A DNA stretch of 64,000 nt from Pseudomonadota bacterium (GCA_020161855.1 JAIUNJ010000004.1:286903-350902), one strand, 5' to 3'. Counted from the first letter of the stretch, positions 50,707 to 61,400 are shown. The notes: a model not told the origin generated them from the sequence alone. Translations and numbers: made by a program.

Positions 50707-51849
50707 TCAGCCGCCCTTGGAGATGCGATCCCACTGCTTGGTCCAGGCGTCCAGGTTGGACGACCAGTAGCCGGGATCGGCGAAGGTGAGGGCCTTCATC
50801 TCGCCGGTTGGATCGAAGGCGGGCAGCGCCTTGATCTTGTCGGTGAGCTGCACCTTGGTCGGATCCAGGGACGGCGGGTAGTTCTGCCCCTCGGCCACGG
50901 CGATGGCCGTGGCGGGATCGAGCATGAAGTTCACCAGTTCTTCGCACTCCTGCATCGGTGCGCCCTTGAGGATCAGCATGTCCTCCATCCAGGCATAGGA
51001 CTTCGGCGGATCGATGTAGCCGACCGGCGCGCCCTGCTGCTTGAGGGCAGCGATGCGGCCCGACCAGGCATCGGTCACCACGATCTCTTCCTTGGCGAGA
51101 AGATCCATGAGCTCGGCGCCCGACGACCAGTACTTCTTCACGATATCGCGCTGCTCGCGGATCTTGGCCCACACAGCTTCGATATCAGTGACGTTGTTCG
51201 GGTCCTGGCCGGTCTGGAGCGCGGCGTACCAGACGCGCGTGACCATGTCGCTGTAGCCACCGATCTTGCCCGAGTACTTGGGATCGACCAGGAGCAGGGC
51301 GCCCTTTTCCTTGGCCTCTTCCTCGGAAATGACCTTGGTGTTGTAGGCGATGCCTGTGGTGCCGTAGTCGTAGGGCACGCAGGAGAGATCCGGCGCGATC
51401 TTGCGGAACGGCTCGATCATCGCTGGCATGACATTCGCCATGTTCGGGATGTTGGCTTCATTGATCTTGGTGAGCAGGCCGCCGTCGGCATAGCGCTTGT
51501 AGTATTCGACGCCGGAAGAGTGGATCACCTGGAATTCGCCGGGAGCGGCTGTCTTCACCTTGGTGAGGATTTCGCTTTCGTCGCCGAAGGTGCCCTGCGT
51601 GACCTTGATGCCGGTCTTGGCCGTGTAGGGCTGGAGCGCATACTTGTCTATCGCCTCCTGCACCACACCGCCCCAGCCGTCGAAGCGGACTTCGCTTACC
51701 GCGGCGAGGGCCTGCGGGGCCCAGCGCAAGCCGATTCCGGCCGAGGCCGCTGCTGCGGCCGCAAGACCGAGGAAGCTGCGGCGGCTGACGCCGCCGTTCT
51801 GGTAGCGGTCAGTCAGCCGCTCCAGTCGCTTTGTCGTGGTCATTTTCAT
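50707..51849 (-). CDS. potD: Extracellular solute-binding protein (PotD/F-like, Tat-exported)
   Basis: A 380-residue periplasmic binding protein of the polyamine class. The N-terminus carries a twin-arginine signal, VSRRSFLGLAAAAAASAG, followed by a processing site near ALAA. The mature part begins VSEVRFDGWGGVVQEA and has CVPYDYGTTGIAYNT, typical of PotD/PotF relatives. GGAGG lies 10 bases upstream of the ATG at 51849. The substrate could be spermidine, putrescine or another amine. Confidence 0.9.
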   Translation of the reverse strand: MKMTTTKRLERLTDRYQNGGVSRRSFLGLAAAAAASAGIGLRWAPQALAAVSEVRFDGWGGVVQEAIDKYALQPYTAKTGIKVTQGTFGDESEILTKVKTAAPGEFQVIHSSGVEYYKRYADGGLLTKINEANIPNMANVMPAMIEPFRKIAPDLSCVPYDYGTTGIAYNTKVISEEEAKEKGALLLVDPKYSGKIGGYSDMVTRVWYAALQTGQDPNNVTDIEAVWAKIREQRDIVKKYWSSGAELMDLLAKEEIVVTDAWSGRIAALKQQGAPVGYIDPPKSYAWMEDMLILKGAPMQECEELVNFMLDPATAIAVAEGQNYPPSLDPTKVQLTDKIKALPAFDPTGEMKALTFADPGYWSSNLDAWTKQWDRISKGG

Positions 51850-51872
51850 GGTTGGTCGTCCTCCTTTTGTGA

Positions 51873-52682
51873 TTAGCGCCCGCTGCGCGCCAGATAGCGG
51901 GCAAGCCCGCCACCGATGAGCGGCAGCCCGACGGTTACGATGATCATCAGCGTGCCGAGGGCATTGATCTCGGGGCTGATGGACACTTTCAGCATCGACA
52001 GGATCTGCGTGGGCATGGTCTCGACGCCGGACGGGCGCCAGAACATGCTGGCCGTGATGTTGTCGAAGGAAATGGTGAAGACCAGCAGCAGACTGGCCAC
52101 GACCGCCGGCATGAGCAGCGGCAGGGTGATTTCGCGGAAGGTCTGGATGCGGTTGGCCCCGAGCGACAGGGCCGCCTCTTCATACACGCGCTTGATGCCG
52201 ATGAGCCGCGCTTGCACGACGAGCACCACATAGGGCAGCGCCAGCATGATGTGGCCAAGCACCAGAAGCCAGAGCGTGCGCGGCTGTTCGGCCCAGCGCA
52301 TCAGCAACAAGAGGCCGACGCCCAGCACGGTTTCGGGCACGAGGGCGGGCGCGATGAGGATCGTGTTGATCCACTCCTTGCCGGGAAATTCATAGCGCAC
52401 GAGCGCCAGCGCGCCGAGAACGCCGAGGGCGGAACAGATGACGGCCGTGATCAGCGCCACGATGATCGAAGTCTGGAAAGCGCGCAGCACCGCATCGTTT
52501 TCCATCAGCTTTGCGTACCAGCGGAAGCTGATGCCGGTCATCGGGAAGCCGCCGAACTGCGAGTCGTTGAACGACAGGATCACCACGACCATGATCGGCG
52601 CGAACATGAAGACATAGACCAGCACGGTGAAAACCTGCACCAGCCGCCAGCCGAGCCCGCGGCTTTCAGCAACCGCATTCAT
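51873..52682 (-). CDS. potC: ABC transporter permease (PotC-like)
   Basis: A 269-residue inner-membrane permease with about six helices and the BPD_transp_1 motif EAALSLGANRIQTFREITLPLLMPAV, which contacts the ATPase. Similarity is to PotC/PotI of polyamine systems. It overlaps the upstream permease gene by 4 bases (ATGA) and is followed after 23 bases by the binding protein gene. Confidence 0.93.
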   Translation of the reverse strand: MNAVAESRGLGWRLVQVFTVLVYVFMFAPIMVVVILSFNDSQFGGFPMTGISFRWYAKLMENDAVLRAFQTSIIVALITAVICSALGVLGALALVRYEFPGKEWINTILIAPALVPETVLGVGLLLLMRWAEQPRTLWLLVLGHIMLALPYVVLVVQARLIGIKRVYEEAALSLGANRIQTFREITLPLLMPAVVASLLLVFTISFDNITASMFWRPSGVETMPTQILSMLKVSISPEINALGTLMIIVTVGLPLIGGGLARYLARSGR

Positions 52683-53560
52683 GCGCCCAACCCCTTGAAC
52701 ACGCGCGACAACCCCATAAAGCGGCTGTAGATCACTGCGACGATGCCGAGCAGCACCAGCAGCACGATCGACAGCGCCGAACCCATGGGCCAGTTGAGCT
52801 GCCCCATGATCGTGTCGAAGATCACGTTGCCGAACAGGGAGTCACGGGTCGAACCGAGGATATCGGGCGTGACGTAGCTGCCTGCGGCCAGCACGAAACA
52901 AAGCAGCAGTCCAGCCATGAGGCCGGGCAGCGAGAGTGGCAGCACCACCTCATAAAAGGCCTGCCAGGCGGTGCAGCCCAGGGTGCGCGCTGCCGAGATG
53001 AGATTGCGGTCTATGCCTTCGATGCTGACATAGATGTTCAGGATCATGTAGGGCAGGAGGAAGTGGATCATGCCCATGATCACAGCACCTTCGGTGTAGA
53101 GGAGGCGCAAGGGCTCAGAGATCAGCCCCGTCTTCATCAGCAGCACATTGATGACGCCCTGTTCCCCGAGAATATGAATCCACGAGAAGGTACGGATGGT
53201 GAAGCTGATCCAGAACGGTACGATGAGCAGCAGCAGGAGCAGCCACTTGTGCTTGTACTGCGTCATGGCGATGAAATAGGCGGGGGGATAGCCGAGAAGC
53301 GCGCAAAGAATGGCGGTGATGGCGGCAACGCGCGCCGTCTTCCACAGGAACATGTGGTAGTAGCTGTCGGAGAAAAACTCGCGCCAGTTGGCCGTGGTAT
53401 AGACGTGTTTCTCGACCCCGGCGGTGACGAACTCGTAGAACGAGTAGACGAACATGATGCAGATGGGGAGGATCATCAACAGCACGAGTGTGATCAGCGA
53501 GGGCGCCAGCAGCAGCCAGGGGGCGCGCCGCTCGGCCGCCGTTTGCGGGTTCGCCGCCAT
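52679..53560 (-). CDS. potB: ABC transporter permease (PotB-like)
   Basis: A 293-residue permease, first gene of the polyamine-type operon. The conserved loop ISAARTLGCTAWQAFYEVVLPLSLPGL matches the EAA motif, and the N-terminal RRAPWLLLAPSLITLVLLMILPICIMFVYSF is the first helix. The operon promoter must lie in the roughly 200 bases between this start and the divergent dapF gene. Confidence 0.93.
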   Translation of the reverse strand: MAANPQTAAERRAPWLLLAPSLITLVLLMILPICIMFVYSFYEFVTAGVEKHVYTTANWREFFSDSYYHMFLWKTARVAAITAILCALLGYPPAYFIAMTQYKHKWLLLLLLIVPFWISFTIRTFSWIHILGEQGVINVLLMKTGLISEPLRLLYTEGAVIMGMIHFLLPYMILNIYVSIEGIDRNLISAARTLGCTAWQAFYEVVLPLSLPGLMAGLLLCFVLAAGSYVTPDILGSTRDSLFGNVIFDTIMGQLNWPMGSALSIVLLVLLGIVAVIYSRFMGLSRVFKGLGA

Positions 53561-53769
53561 CAGCGCCGGCCTCTGATGAATACCCCGCCCGCCCGGGCGA
53601 TGGCGCGGGACAATGTGAAGGTTTCGTCAGTCAGAAACATTTGGCCACATGCTGATTTCTTTCGGGCAGAGTGTCAACATCTGCGGCCGGGCGGCAAGCC
53701 CTCCGGCACAACCCACTCATGCCATTCTTTGGATTGACACGGGAGGGTTCTTTCCATCACCTGAAGCAC

Positions 53770-54645
53770 ATGCCTCTCACCGATTTCTTCAGGTCAACCG
53801 CCCCGCACGGGCTGGCGGGACGCCGCCCCTTCATCAAGATGCACGGCCTGCGCAATCATTTTGTCTTCCTCGACCTGCGCGATGCAGACAAGCGGTTGAG
53901 CAGCGAAGATGTGGTGCGCATCTGCGATGTGGAAGTCGGCATCGGCGCCGAGCAGGTCATCACCATCGAAACGCCATCGCCCGGCGCTGCAGCGCAGGGC
54001 GCCTATGCGAAGATGCGCATTCTCAATACCGACGGCCGGGAGGCGCAGGCCTGCGGCAACGCCACGCGCTGCCTGGCGCTGCTGCTCTCCGATGAAACCG
54101 GCCGCGACGACATCCTGCTGGAGACGTTGGGCGGCCTGCTGGCCTGCCGCAGGCGCGACGGCAGCGATGTCAGCGTGACGCTGGGACCGATCTCCATGGA
54201 CTGGCAGAAGATCCCGCTGTCGTCGGCGGCGGATACCGCCCACCTGCCGCTGCAGAGCGGGCCGCTACGCGATGGCATGGCGCTGAACATTGGCAATCCA
54301 CATGCGGTGTTCTTTGTCGACGATTTTGACAGCATCGACATTCCGGCGGTGGCGCCTGCCATCCAGAAACATCCGCTGTTTCCCGAAGGCGTCAATGTCG
54401 GCGTGGCACAGGTCGTCGATGACCGCACCTTGCGCCTCGCAGTGTGGGAGCGGCCTGGCATGCTGACCAAGGCCTGCGGCACGGGCGCCTGTGTTGCTTC
54501 CTTCGCGGGAAGGCAGCGCGGCCTGCTCAAAGGCGACGACATCCGCGTGGAGCTTCCCGGCGGGCCGCTGCAGATCAGGCTGATTGACGGCAACCGCGCG
54601 ATCATGACCGGGCCGGTGGAGATCTGCGGCTTTGGCTATGTGTGA
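53770..54645 (+). CDS. dapF: Diaminopimelate epimerase
   Basis: A 291-residue DapF, which converts LL- to meso-diaminopimelate for lysine and peptidoglycan. Both catalytic cysteines are present: Cys95 in ACGNATRC and Cys236 in KACGTGACVA. The N-terminal motif reads KMHGLRNHF instead of the usual KMHGLGNDF, and the second active-site approach reads ERPGMLTK instead of ERGxGxT. The protein is thus somewhat divergent but should be active. Starts at 53719 and 53770 are possible; 53770 gives the more usual length. Confidence 0.88.
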   Translation: MPLTDFFRSTAPHGLAGRRPFIKMHGLRNHFVFLDLRDADKRLSSEDVVRICDVEVGIGAEQVITIETPSPGAAAQGAYAKMRILNTDGREAQACGNATRCLALLLSDETGRDDILLETLGGLLACRRRDGSDVSVTLGPISMDWQKIPLSSAADTAHLPLQSGPLRDGMALNIGNPHAVFFVDDFDSIDIPAVAPAIQKHPLFPEGVNVGVAQVVDDRTLRLAVWERPGMLTKACGTGACVASFAGRQRGLLKGDDIRVELPGGPLQIRLIDGNRAIMTGPVEICGFGYV

Positions 54646-54845
54646 CGGTTGATCGTCGGCGAATCGCGTTCTGGCAATCGAGAATGTAGGCCCACTGAGC
54701 AAACTGAGAGTTGATGGCACCAGGCGGTACCAAGCGCTTCGGGAACTCTCAAAGCAGGCTGGCGGGATCCTCATAAGGGAAACCGGCCGTGGTACAAATG
54801 GGCCAACGGGTCATGTGTAAACTCAGACGAAGACATTGAAAGGAA

Positions 54846-54921
54846 TGGTGGGCGATACTGGACTCGAACCAGTGACCCCTGCGATGTGAACACAGTGCTC
54901 TACCAACTGAGCTAATCGCCC
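54846..54921 (-). tRNA. tRNA-Val (anticodon CAC)
   Basis: On the minus strand a complete 76-base cloverleaf runs from GGGCGAT at 54921 to the matching ATCGCCC, discriminator A and encoded CCA at 54846. The D arm is GCTC-AGTTGGTA-GAGC. The anticodon stem-loop is CTGTG-TTCACAT-CGCAG, giving anticodon CAC. The T arm is ACTGG-TTCGAGT-CCAGT. It would read the valine codon GUG. The 200 bases between it and dapF contain nothing recognised. Confidence 0.98.
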
Positions 54922-55002
54922 GATTTGGCGCCGAGGGGCGCCGGGGTGGGGACGCTATAGGAGGGCCGGGCCCTCAAAGTCAATAACGGCCCGGCTGCCC
55001 GC

Positions 55003-55668
55003 TCAAAGATAGGTTTCGACGATGGGCCAGGCCTCGTCGTAGTGGTCGATCATGTGGGTCGGGGCGAAATTGCTCACGTGCTTCGCCGTATAGCCGAAGG
55101 TGACGGCAACCACCGGCACGCCGGCGTTCTTCGCGGTCAGGATATCGGTCTCGCTGTCACCGAACATCATGGTGCGGGCCGGATCGACGCCAAGGCGGCG
55201 CGCCACCTCCAGATAGGGGGCGGGATCAGGCTTCATGACGGGCAGGGTGTCGCCGCCGACGATCACCGGGAAGCGCCTGCCCTGGCCCAATTCCTGGAGC
55301 AGCTTGACGGAGAGATGCTCCACCTTGTTGGTGCAGACACCGAACTTGAGGCCGCGGGCCTCGGCCTGCGCCAGCATCCGGTCCAGGCCGTCGAAGAACA
55401 CGCTGGAGACGGCGATGTTGTCACCATAATATTCGAGGAAGTGCTTGTGCAGGCGCTTGAGCGTCGCCTGGTCCTGCGGTTCACCGGTGGCATTGATGCC
55501 GCGCTCGATCAGGTTCATGGCGCCATGGCCCACGAAGGCCCGCAATTGCGCCATGCTGAGCGCCGGGCGGCCGATCTCGGCCAGAACATGATTGGTGGCG
55601 AGAAGCAGGTCCGGCGCCGTATCGACCAGCGTTCCGTCCAGGTCGAAGATCAGGGCCTCAACTGGCAT
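55003..55668 (-). CDS. gph: HAD family phosphatase (phosphoglycolate phosphatase-like)
   Basis: A 221-residue haloacid dehalogenase-type phosphatase. Motif I is [16 protein letters not shown], motif II is FGVCTNK, and motifs III/IV are [17 protein letters not shown] and [18 protein letters not shown]. The pattern is that of Gph, which removes 2-phosphoglycolate formed for example in repair of oxidised DNA ends. The ATG at 55668 is chosen; the longer upstream frame is a shadow of gabD. It is divergent from gabD with 75 bases between. Confidence 0.92.
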   Translation of the reverse strand: MPVEALIFDLDGTLVDTAPDLLLATNHVLAEIGRPALSMAQLRAFVGHGAMNLIERGINATGEPQDQATLKRLHKHFLEYYGDNIAVSSVFFDGLDRMLAQAEARGLKFGVCTNKVEHLSVKLLQELGQGRRFPVIVGGDTLPVMKPDPAPYLEVARRLGVDPARTMMFGDSETDILTAKNAGVPVVAVTFGYTAKHVSNFAPTHMIDHYDEAWPIVETYL

Positions 55669-55743
55669 GGCATTCCTTGCGTTGTGGATGGTTTGTGTGA
55701 CCGCCCCCGGCATGCTAAGCCGCCCCCAAAATTGGAGGCTGTC

Positions 55744-57219
55744 ATGGACATTCGCAAGACGCAGGCCCTGCGCGACATATTGAAAGACAAGAGTCTTCTC
55801 AAGGAGAAATCCTACATCAATGGCCAGTGGGTCGGTGGTTCGTCGTCGATCGACGTGACCAATCCGGTGGATGAGAGCGTCATCGGCTCGGTGCCGAAGC
55901 TCGGCCAGAAGGAAACCCGCACTGCCATCGAGGGCGCGGAAGCGGCCCAGAAGCTCTGGGCCAAGAAGACGGCCCGTGAACGCGCCGCCGTATTGCGCAA
56001 GTGGTTCAACCTGATGATGGAGAACCAGGAGGACCTGGCCCAGATCCTGACGGCCGAGCAGGGCAAGCCCCTGGCCGAAGCGCGCGGCGAGATCGTCTAT
56101 GGCGCATCCTTCATCGACTTCTTCGCCGAGGAAGCCCGCCGCGTCTATGGCGAGACGGTTCCTTCGCCCTGGCCCAATGGCCGCATCATCGTGATCAAGC
56201 AGCCAGTGGGCGTCATCGCCGCCATCACGCCGTGGAACTTCCCCAACGCCATGATCACCCGCAAGGCCGGCGCCGCTCTGGCCGCCGGCTGCACCATGGT
56301 GTGCAAGCCCGCCAGCGAAACGCCGTTCTCGGCGCTGGCCATGGCCGAACTGGGCGAGCGCGCCGGCATTCCGGCCGGCGTGTTCTCGGTCATCACCGGT
56401 TCGGCCCGTGAGATCGGTGCCGAGATGTGCGCCAATCCGATTGTCCGTGGGCTGACCTTCACCGGCTCGACCGAGATCGGCCGCCTGCTGATGCAGCAGT
56501 GCGCACCCACCATCAAGAAGATGGGCCTCGAACTGGGTGGCAATGCACCCTTCATCGTTTTCGATGATGCCGACCTTGATGCCGCCGTGACCGGCGCCAT
56601 GGCCTCGAAGTACCGCAATGCCGGCCAGACCTGCGTCTGCGCCAACCGCCTCTATGTGCAGGAAGGCGTCTATGATGCTTTCGCCGAGAAGCTGGCCGCC
56701 GCCGTGAAGAAGCTGAAGGTGGGCAATGGCACCGAAGACGGCATCACCACGGGTCCGCTGATCAATGCGGCCGCCGTGAAGAAGGTCGAGGAGCATGTGG
56801 CCGACGCCTTGTCCAAGGGCGGCAAGCTTGCCACCGGTGGCAAGGCGCTGGGTGGCAACTTCTTCGAGCCCACCATCATCACCGGCGTGACGAATGACAT
56901 GGCCGTGGCCCGCGAAGAAACGTTTGGTCCGGTCGCCCCGCTCTTCAGGTTCAAGACCGAGGAAGAAGTGATCGCGCTGGCCAACAACACCGAGTTCGGC
57001 CTGGCCTGCTATTTCTACACCCGCGACATCGGCCGCGTCTGGCGCGTTGGCGAGGCGCTGGAATATGGCATGGTCGGCATCAATGAAGGCCTCATCTCGA
57101 CCGCCGAAGCGCCCTTCGGTGGCGTCAAGGAGTCGGGCCTTGGCCGCGAGGGCTCGGTGCACGGCCTCGAGGAATATCTGGAAATCAAGTATATGATGAT
57201 GGGGGGACTGGGTAAGTGA
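55744..57219 (+). CDS. gabD: NAD(P)-dependent succinate-semialdehyde dehydrogenase
   Basis: A 491-residue aldehyde dehydrogenase of the GabD type, oxidising succinate semialdehyde from GABA. Conserved parts are [35 protein letters not shown], the catalytic Glu in [16 protein letters not shown], and the nucleophile Cys in [11 protein letters not shown]. The C-terminus [16 protein letters not shown] is typical. GGAGG lies 5 bases before the ATG. Its stop overlaps the rpiA GTG by 4 bases. Confidence 0.95.
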   Translation: MDIRKTQALRDILKDKSLLKEKSYINGQWVGGSSSIDVTNPVDESVIGSVPKLGQKETRTAIEGAEAAQKLWAKKTARERAAVLRKWFNLMMENQEDLAQILTAEQGKPLAEARGEIVYGASFIDFFAEEARRVYGETVPSPWPNGRIIVIKQPVGVIAAITPWNFPNAMITRKAGAALAAGCTMVCKPASETPFSALAMAELGERAGIPAGVFSVITGSAREIGAEMCANPIVRGLTFTGSTEIGRLLMQQCAPTIKKMGLELGGNAPFIVFDDADLDAAVTGAMASKYRNAGQTCVCANRLYVQEGVYDAFAEKLAAAVKKLKVGNGTEDGITTGPLINAAAVKKVEEHVADALSKGGKLATGGKALGGNFFEPTIITGVTNDMAVAREETFGPVAPLFRFKTEEEVIALANNTEFGLACYFYTRDIGRVWRVGEALEYGMVGINEGLISTAEAPFGGVKESGLGREGSVHGLEEYLEIKYMMMGGLGK

Positions 57220-57950
57220 CAGTCAAGACAAAGGTGACAGACAAGATCCTGCTCACCACCGACGACAAGAAGAAGGCCGCCGCAGAGGCGGCGATCGACA
57301 AGTATGTCCAGTCCGGCATGAAGATCGGCCTTGGCCATGGCTCGACGGCGCATCATTTCGTCCGCTCCCTTGGCAAGAAGTTCAAGGGCGACAAGTCGCT
57401 CGTTTGCGTGCCGACCTCCAAGGCCACCGCCGAGATTGCCAAGGAAGTGGGCCTCAATGTCTCGAACCTCAACGAGAATCCCTATCTCGACTTCACCTTC
57501 GATGGCACAGACGAGATCGACCCGGATTTCCGCCTGATCAAGGGCGGTGGCGGGGCGCTTCTCTATGAGAAGATCGTAGCTACGTCGTCGAAGTTCGTGT
57601 TGATCATCGCCGATGAATCGAAACTCGTGCCGAAGCTCGGAAAATTCCCGCTGCCGGTCGAAGTCATTCCCTTCGGCGTGCGTGCCACGGCATGGAAGCT
57701 TGAGCGCGTATTCCAAGCCAACAACATGCAGCCGAAAATGGCCGTGCGCGGCAAGGACGGGAAACCTTTCGTCACTGACGCGGGCAATTTCATCATTGAT
57801 TGCGAGTGCGGCGAGATCAACGATCCCGGCCGGCTTGAGCTGATGATCAACAACCTTGTTGGCGTCGTGCACTGCGGCCTCTTCATCAATGTCTCGGGCA
57901 TTGCGCTGATCGGCACCACCAACGGGGTGGAAGAACTGCGCCGCGGATGA
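57216..57950 (+). CDS. rpiA: Ribose-5-phosphate isomerase A
   Basis: A 244-residue RpiA interconverting ribulose-5-phosphate and ribose-5-phosphate. It has the phosphate loop [12 protein letters not shown] (most RpiA proteins have GLGTGST), the catalytic region [30 protein letters not shown], and [19 protein letters not shown]. It starts with a GTG that overlaps the gabD stop and in turn overlaps the gor gene by 4 bases (ATGA). Confidence 0.95.
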   Translation: MTVKTKVTDKILLTTDDKKKAAAEAAIDKYVQSGMKIGLGHGSTAHHFVRSLGKKFKGDKSLVCVPTSKATAEIAKEVGLNVSNLNENPYLDFTFDGTDEIDPDFRLIKGGGGALLYEKIVATSSKFVLIIADESKLVPKLGKFPLPVEVIPFGVRATAWKLERVFQANNMQPKMAVRGKDGKPFVTDAGNFIIDCECGEINDPGRLELMINNLVGVVHCGLFINVSGIALIGTTNGVEELRRG

Positions 57951-59308
57951 CGACGTACGACTACGATCTCTTTGTGATCGGCGCGGGTTCCGGTGGCGTC
58001 CGCGCAGGCCGGATTGCAGCGAAGCATGGCGCGCGGGTGGCTGTCGCGGAGGAATACCGCGTCGGCGGTACCTGTGTGATCCGCGGCTGCGTGCCCAAGA
58101 AGCTCTTCGTCTATGCCTCCAAGTTTTCGGAGGAATTCGAGGATGCTGTTGGCTTCGGCTGGACGACGGAGAAAGTGTCCTTCGACTGGTCAACGCTGAT
58201 CGAGAACAAGGACAAGGAGATCGACCGGCTCAACAAGGCCTATATCCGGAACCTTGAAGGTGCGGGCGCGGAATTGATCCTCGAGCGTGCCACCATTGTC
58301 GATCCGCACACGGTGGAGCTGGCATCGGGCCGCAGGGTGACAGCGCGCTACATTCTGGTGGCGACCGGCGCTACGCCGCTGGTGCCGCAGCACCTGCCGG
58401 GCCGCGAACTTGCCATCACTTCGAACGAGGCGTTCCATCTGGAACGGCTGCCACGCCGCATCGTTATCGTGGGTGGCGGCTACATCGCAGTGGAGTTCGC
58501 CGGTATCTTCAGCGGCCTCGGCGTCGAGACGATCCTTCTCTATCGCGGCGAGCAGATCCTGCGCGGCTTCGACGATGACCTGCGAAATCACCTCGCCGCG
58601 GAGATGAAGAAGAAGGGTATCGATATCCGCACCCGCAGCGACGTGACGGAAATCCAGCGCTCGGGCGACGGTGTGCGCCTCACCATCAACGACGGCTCGT
58701 TGATCGGCGCGGGCCAGGTGATGTTTGCCACAGGCCGGATGCCGAACACGGCGGGGCTGGGGCTCGAGAACGTCGGACTGCATGGCACGCCGCATGGCGC
58801 CATCGATGTTGACGCGCACTCGAAGACAAAGGTGGATTCGATCTACGCGGTGGGCGACGTCACCAACCGCGTGAACCTCACGCCGGTTGCGATCCGCGAG
58901 GGTCACGCCTTTGCCGATACGGTGTTTGGCAACAGGCCGACGACGGTCAATCACAGCCTGATTCCGACAGCGGTTTTCTCGCAACCCGAATTGGGTACGG
59001 TTGGCCTGACGGAAGCGCAGGCCCGCGAAGGCCACGCCAAGGTCGACATCTACAAGACGAGCTTCCGGCCCATGAAGCACACGCTATCGGGCCGCGACGA
59101 GCGCATGCTGATGAAGCTTGTGGTCGACGGCGAAACCGACCGGGTTCTGGGCTGCCACATCGCGGGACCAGATGCCGGCGAGATGGCGCAGCTACTTGGC
59201 ATCGCCATCACCTGCGGCGCCACCAAGGCGCAGTTCGACGCCACGATGGCGGTGCATCCCACAGCCGCCGAAGAGCTTGTGACGATGCGGGAAAAGTGGA
59301 AAGCCTAG
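57947..59308 (+). CDS. gor: Glutathione-disulfide reductase
   Basis: A 453-residue FAD disulfide reductase. FAD binding is by IGAGSGGVRAGRIAA; the redox-active pair is Cys43 and Cys48 in GGTCVIRGCVPKK. NADPH binding is at VIVGGGYIAVEFAGIFSGLG, and the C-terminal active site is VHPTAAEE with the catalytic His-Glu. The last gene of the gabD-rpiA-gor unit. Supply of NADPH through the pentose phosphate branch and glutathione recycling make the rpiA-gor link sensible. Confidence 0.96.
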   Translation: MTTYDYDLFVIGAGSGGVRAGRIAAKHGARVAVAEEYRVGGTCVIRGCVPKKLFVYASKFSEEFEDAVGFGWTTEKVSFDWSTLIENKDKEIDRLNKAYIRNLEGAGAELILERATIVDPHTVELASGRRVTARYILVATGATPLVPQHLPGRELAITSNEAFHLERLPRRIVIVGGGYIAVEFAGIFSGLGVETILLYRGEQILRGFDDDLRNHLAAEMKKKGIDIRTRSDVTEIQRSGDGVRLTINDGSLIGAGQVMFATGRMPNTAGLGLENVGLHGTPHGAIDVDAHSKTKVDSIYAVGDVTNRVNLTPVAIREGHAFADTVFGNRPTTVNHSLIPTAVFSQPELGTVGLTEAQAREGHAKVDIYKTSFRPMKHTLSGRDERMLMKLVVDGETDRVLGCHIAGPDAGEMAQLLGIAITCGATKAQFDATMAVHPTAAEELVTMREKWKA

Positions 59309-59321
59309 CCCGGCAGCGGTT

Positions 59322-59915
59322 CTAGGCGCTCACTTCGTAATGCGCTTCGGTGGTGATGCCGTTGTTGATCGGCAGCATGTCCTGCGGGCAGGCGGAAAAG
59401 GCCACAATGCAATCCATCTCGGCGCGAAAGACGACATTGTCGCCGGGTTTGCACAGGCAGTTGCCCCATTCCAGCGAGCCATCCTGACGCCAGGGAATAT
59501 TCATGAAGAGATTGAGCGAGTCCGGTGTGTAGGGAACGGTGATGCCGAGGGCCGCAAGGCCTGCATGCATGTTGTCGCGGCAATTGTCGTGATAGTGGGT
59601 GCAACCGAGGAGCCCGTAGCGCTCGTTGTCACATGGTGCGATCAGCGTGTCGTGACGGCCGGGTGAATTGTCTTCCAGTAGCGTGAGGATCGGGCGGCGG
59701 CGATTGGTGATCATCTTGTCGCCGGCGATGGGAAAGAGCCGCGTCCAGAAGGCGCGGCAATGCTCCATGCCCATGTATTCGCGGAAGTCATTGGCGTTGA
59801 AGGCCCAGAAATCGACGATCTGGTTGCCATGTGTGTTGATGACCTTGACGGTCTGGCCTTTGGAAAGACGGTGCGCCTTACCGGCGCGGGCGGGAATCGT
59901 GTGACGGTCGCTCAT
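59322..59915 (-). CDS. DUF1989 (urea carboxylase-associated) family protein
   Basis: A 197-residue DUF1989 protein. Its features are the N-terminal IPARAGKAHRLSKGQTVKVINTHGNQIVDFWAFN and the metal-ligand-like cysteines and histidines in LLGCTHYHDNCRDNM and MNIPWRQDGSLEWG. Relatives are encoded near urea carboxylase or, as shown for a few, help carboxyguanidine breakdown. No urea carboxylase gene lies here, so its function is open. It overlaps sthA by 4 bases and converges with gor. Confidence 0.87.
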   Translation of the reverse strand: MSDRHTIPARAGKAHRLSKGQTVKVINTHGNQIVDFWAFNANDFREYMGMEHCRAFWTRLFPIAGDKMITNRRRPILTLLEDNSPGRHDTLIAPCDNERYGLLGCTHYHDNCRDNMHAGLAALGITVPYTPDSLNLFMNIPWRQDGSLEWGNCLCKPGDNVVFRAEMDCIVAFSACPQDMLPINNGITTEAHYEVSA

Positions 59916-61312
59916 GCCGCCGACAATGCACCCATCCGGTTCCAGGCGTCCAGACCCGCGATCTTGTAGGCCTCGGCAAGGGTTGGATAGTTGAAGGTGT
60001 TGTGGACGAAGAAGTCTACCGTGCCGCCGAGATTGATTACCGCCTGGCCGATGTGGATCAGTTCCGTGGCACCTTCACCGACAATGTGTGCGCCAAGCAG
60101 GCGGCGGGACTCGAGCGCGAAGACAAGCTTCAGGAAGCCGGAATTGACGCCCATGATATGGCCACGCGAGGTTTCGCGGAAGCGCGCGACCCCGCATTCA
60201 TAGGCAATGCCGGAATTGCGCACCTGTTCCTCGGACTGGCCGACGGTGGAGATCTCCGGCACCGCGTAAATGCCATAGGGGAAGGATTCGGGGGCCGGGG
60301 GCAGCGCCATATTGAAGGCATGGCAGGCGGCAATGCGGCCTTGTTCCATGGACGTGGAGGCGAGGCTGGGAAAGCCCACGACGTCGCCGGCCGCATAGAT
60401 GCCCGGCACGTCCGTCTGGAAGCTGACGGGATCGACCTTGATGCGGCCACGGCCGTCATAGGTAACGCCGATGCGCTCCAGGCCGATGCTGTGGACCGCG
60501 CCCTGGCGGCCCGCCGCATAGAGCAGGGCATCGGATTTCACCACGCGGCCGTCGGCAAGGCTGACCTCGACACCGTGCGGCAGGTTGCGCACCTCTTTCA
60601 CTTCGCAGCCGAGGCGCATGGTCATGCCACGATCGCGGAGCTGGTGGACGAATTCATCGACGAGTTCGGCGTCGACAAAGTCGAGAATGGTGTTGCGGCC
60701 GTCGATCAGGGTGACGGGGACATCGAGCGCGGAGAAGATGGTGGCATACTCAGTGCCGATGACACCGCCGCCGATCACCGTAAGCGAACGCGGCAGTTCC
60801 TGGATTTCCACGATCTGGTCGCTGTCGAGGATGCGCTTGTTGTCGAAGGGAATGTTATGCGGGCGATGCGGCTTTGTGCCCACGGCGATGAGCGCCCGCT
60901 TGAAACTCACCTCGCGGACATCGCCGTCACCCATGGTGAGGAGGGCCCGGTCGCGGGCCGAGAACTCGGCATCGGCCCGAAGATGCTTGATGCCGTTGCG
61001 GTTGAACTGGTGCTGCAGCACCTCGACTTCGTGATCGAGGGTCTTGTGCAGGCGGGAGGTGAGATCGGCAGCACAGATATCCTGCTTCACCCGGTAGGCG
61101 AGGCCATAGAAGCCGCGTTCGCGCCAGCCCGTGAGGTTCAGCACCGTTTCCCGCAGGGTCTTGGAAGGGATTGTGCCGGTATGGACGGACACGCCACCCA
61201 CCCTGCGGCCCCGGTCCACGACCAGGACGGACTTGCCCAGTTTGGCTGATTGAACGGCAGCCCGGCGCCCGGCCGGACCGCTGCCAATCACCAGCATGTC
61301 GAATTCATTCAT
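59912..61312 (-). CDS. sthA: Soluble pyridine nucleotide transhydrogenase (Si-specific)
   Basis: A 466-residue FAD protein of the SthA family, which moves reducing power between NADPH and NAD. FAD binding is by [19 protein letters not shown], followed by [17 protein letters not shown]. Here the redox disulfide of related reductases is fully missing (Ser and Thr replace the Cys and Trp of E. coli GGGCTHWGTIPSK). NAD binding is at [18 protein letters not shown]. The start is the ATG at 61312; the longer frame runs into the ileS leader. It is divergent from ileS with 88 bases between. Confidence 0.93.
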   Translation of the reverse strand: MNEFDMLVIGSGPAGRRAAVQSAKLGKSVLVVDRGRRVGGVSVHTGTIPSKTLRETVLNLTGWRERGFYGLAYRVKQDICAADLTSRLHKTLDHEVEVLQHQFNRNGIKHLRADAEFSARDRALLTMGDGDVREVSFKRALIAVGTKPHRPHNIPFDNKRILDSDQIVEIQELPRSLTVIGGGVIGTEYATIFSALDVPVTLIDGRNTILDFVDAELVDEFVHQLRDRGMTMRLGCEVKEVRNLPHGVEVSLADGRVVKSDALLYAAGRQGAVHSIGLERIGVTYDGRGRIKVDPVSFQTDVPGIYAAGDVVGFPSLASTSMEQGRIAACHAFNMALPPAPESFPYGIYAVPEISTVGQSEEQVRNSGIAYECGVARFRETSRGHIMGVNSGFLKLVFALESRRLLGAHIVGEGATELIHIGQAVINLGGTVDFFVHNTFNYPTLAEAYKIAGLDAWNRMGALSAA

Positions 61313-61400
61313 TGTTGCCGCCCCCGCGCCGGAAATTCCCCGGATTCCCTTCTTATCATGCCCTTTATTCCACGCGAACCACCTGTTAGAAGCCCGCGCC

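Noticed and set aside
54646-54845. Integrase remnant or attachment site beside tRNA-Val
   Set aside because: No repeat of the tRNA 3' end, no integrase gene and no mobile genes were seen nearby.
55003-57162. 719-codon minus-strand frame opposite gabD
   Set aside because: Only its last 221 codons (gph) make sense; the rest is antisense to gabD.
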